From Clostridium sp. CAG:253 (GTDB lineage: Bacteria; Bacillota; Clostridia; Lachnospirales; Lachnospiraceae): a stretch of DNA of 6,228 bases. This document shows positions 5,385 to 6,228 of the stretch, one piece after another (within the stretch, counting starts at the first letter, position 1; each line of letters opens with the position of its first letter). The translations under genes were made by a program, and so were the position numbers. The stretch spans positions 1 through 6,228 of the forward strand of contig FR887334.1 in the NCBI GenBank assembly GCA_000436755.1, written 5' to 3'. Under the pieces are notes generated by a model that saw only the letters and a program-made list of their open reading frames with translations, was not told the origin of the DNA and made no database searches.

Positions 5385-6228
5385 TTACAATAATGTTTTA
5401 GCATAACACAAAGCAGAATTTCTGACACAAGAGATGCAAATATATAAGCTATCATTCCGTAGTCAGGAACAAAGAATATAAGTGACAAAATCTTTATAAG
5501 GGTGCATATTACAGTTATGACAAAAGTCATATGAGGTTTGCCAAGCCCGTTTAATATGCTGCTGTAAGTCATGTTAAGATATAAGAACGGACACAAAAAG
5601 GACAGTATTGTGAGGTATCTGCCGGCAAGTTCATTGTGAAAGAAAAGATTTGCACAGGTATTTCCGAAAAGCAGAAAGAAAACAGTTGCAGACATTCCTG
5701 TTACAAGACAAAAATAGGAAGTTCGTCGGATGAGTTTTTTTATCTGCTTTTTGTTTCCTGATGAGTGTGCTTTTGAAACTGCCGGAAGAAGCATGGTGGA
5801 TATTGCCATTGTAATTGTAGCCGGAAAAAGTATAAATGGCATAGCCATTCCTGAGTATATACCATATACACTTAGGGCTTCGTTCGTTGTATAACCGTAT
5901 TTTACAAGTGCGGCAGGTATAAATATGGATTCTACACTATGTAAAAGTGAGATTGTCAGTTTTATTGACGTAAGTGAAATAAATACGGGAAAGAGGACTT
6001 TAAAACTTTCATTAAAAGAAATCTTATTTTTTCTTTTTGTGAGGGTTTTATTTTTAAGTGAATATATATTGTAAATAAAACCGAAAAATTCACCTACAGT
6101 CAGTCCGTATACAGCTATCTGACAGCAGATTTCTTTATCAGAGAAAAATCCCTGTACGATAAACACAAACAAAATTCGTGTGAATTGCTCGATAATTCCG
6201 GCAATAGCGGGTGGTTTTGCATTTTCGA
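5375..6228 (-). CDS. SpoVB/MATE-type oligosaccharide flippase, C-terminal part (5' end beyond window)
   Basis: The minus-strand frame is open to the right edge: 283 residues and a TAG are present. A TTG at 6172 could be taken as a start, but the frame continues upstream with ENAKPPAIAG and then EQFTRIL (about 6170-6190). An E-Q-x-x-R block preceding a membrane helix is usual in the interior of SpoVB-like proteins, so the N-terminus is missing from the window. About eight hydrophobic segments follow, including YGIYSGMAMPFILFP, a motif typical of the family, then ISTMLLPAVSKA and ILNGLGKP. The family belongs to the MOP superfamily and moves lipid-linked oligosaccharides, such as cell-wall or spore precursors, across the cytoplasmic membrane. 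The substrate here is unknown. The C-terminus ends after what looks like the last helix, so it is probably complete. The promoter is outside the window. Confidence 0.85.
   Translation of the reverse strand, partial: ENAKPPAIAGIIEQFTRILFVFIVQGFFSDKEICCQIAVYGLTVGEFFGFIYNIYSLKNKTLTKRKNKISFNESFKVLFPVFISLTSIKLTISLLHSVESIFIPAALVKYGYTTNEALSVYGIYSGMAMPFILFPATITMAISTMLLPAVSKAHSSGNKKQIKKLIRRTSYFCLVTGMSATVFFLLFGNTCANLFFHNELAGRYLTILSFLCPFLYLNMTYSSILNGLGKPHMTFVITVICTLIKILSLIFFVPDYGMIAYIFASLVSEILLCVMLKHYCNQG

Noticed and set aside
6170..6172. TTG at 6172 (minus) as true start of the flippase
   Set aside because: The frame stays open to the window edge and the residues before it (EQFTR) match the interior of the family.

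Overview
The window looks like a piece of a low-GC Firmicutes chromosome, most likely a gut or rumen Clostridia of the Lachnospiraceae type. I infer this from strong GGAGG-type ribosome binding sites, AT-rich spacers, a SpoVB/MATE-like flippase, and a surface protein with the GLUG-like / bacterial Ig-like / lysine-rich Fn3 layout common in that family. No rRNA, tRNA or CRISPR array was seen.

Left edge (1-209): the first 27 bases read as the last codons of a TnpB-like protein. They are overlapped by a hairpin followed by TAGTTCAC that looks like the right end of an IS200/IS605-family element and the 3' end of its omega-RNA. The DNA that would serve as guide starts at about 45. A gene-free leader follows, with a possible promoter and a tandem dyad-symmetric, operator-like element just ahead of the first complete gene.

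Centre (210-3494): two plus-strand genes encode proteins of parallel design, each an N-terminal P-loop ATPase with a C-terminal PD-(D/E)XK-type nuclease-like domain, but from different families. The first (210-1607) is an archaeal-type ATPase with a DUF234 tail. The second (1782-3494) is an AAA-ATPase-like protein with a PDDEXK_9 tail. A hairpin separates them and the second has its own promoter-like sequence, so they are probably not one operon. They also differ in composition: sampled 60-base lines are about 43-53% GC in the first and 28-33% in the second, which suggests separate acquisition.

Right part (3495-6228): after a stem-loop terminator comes a surface-protein gene (3733-5325) that has lost its 5' end. 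Repeat homology in its frame continues upstream of the only possible start as far as a stop at 3697, and there is no signal peptide. It converges on a minus-strand membrane flippase gene (5375-6228) that runs off the right edge. A perfect 13-bp hairpin lies between the two, and the flippase stop codon is inside it.

Overall this looks like an accessory region: a transposon end, two orphan ATPase-nuclease genes of unproven function, and a truncated surface-protein gene beside a probable core gene. I see no clear new multi-gene system. The points most worth checking are the omega-RNA end with its guide, the operator-like repeats before the first ATPase, and the truncation junction at 3625-3700.
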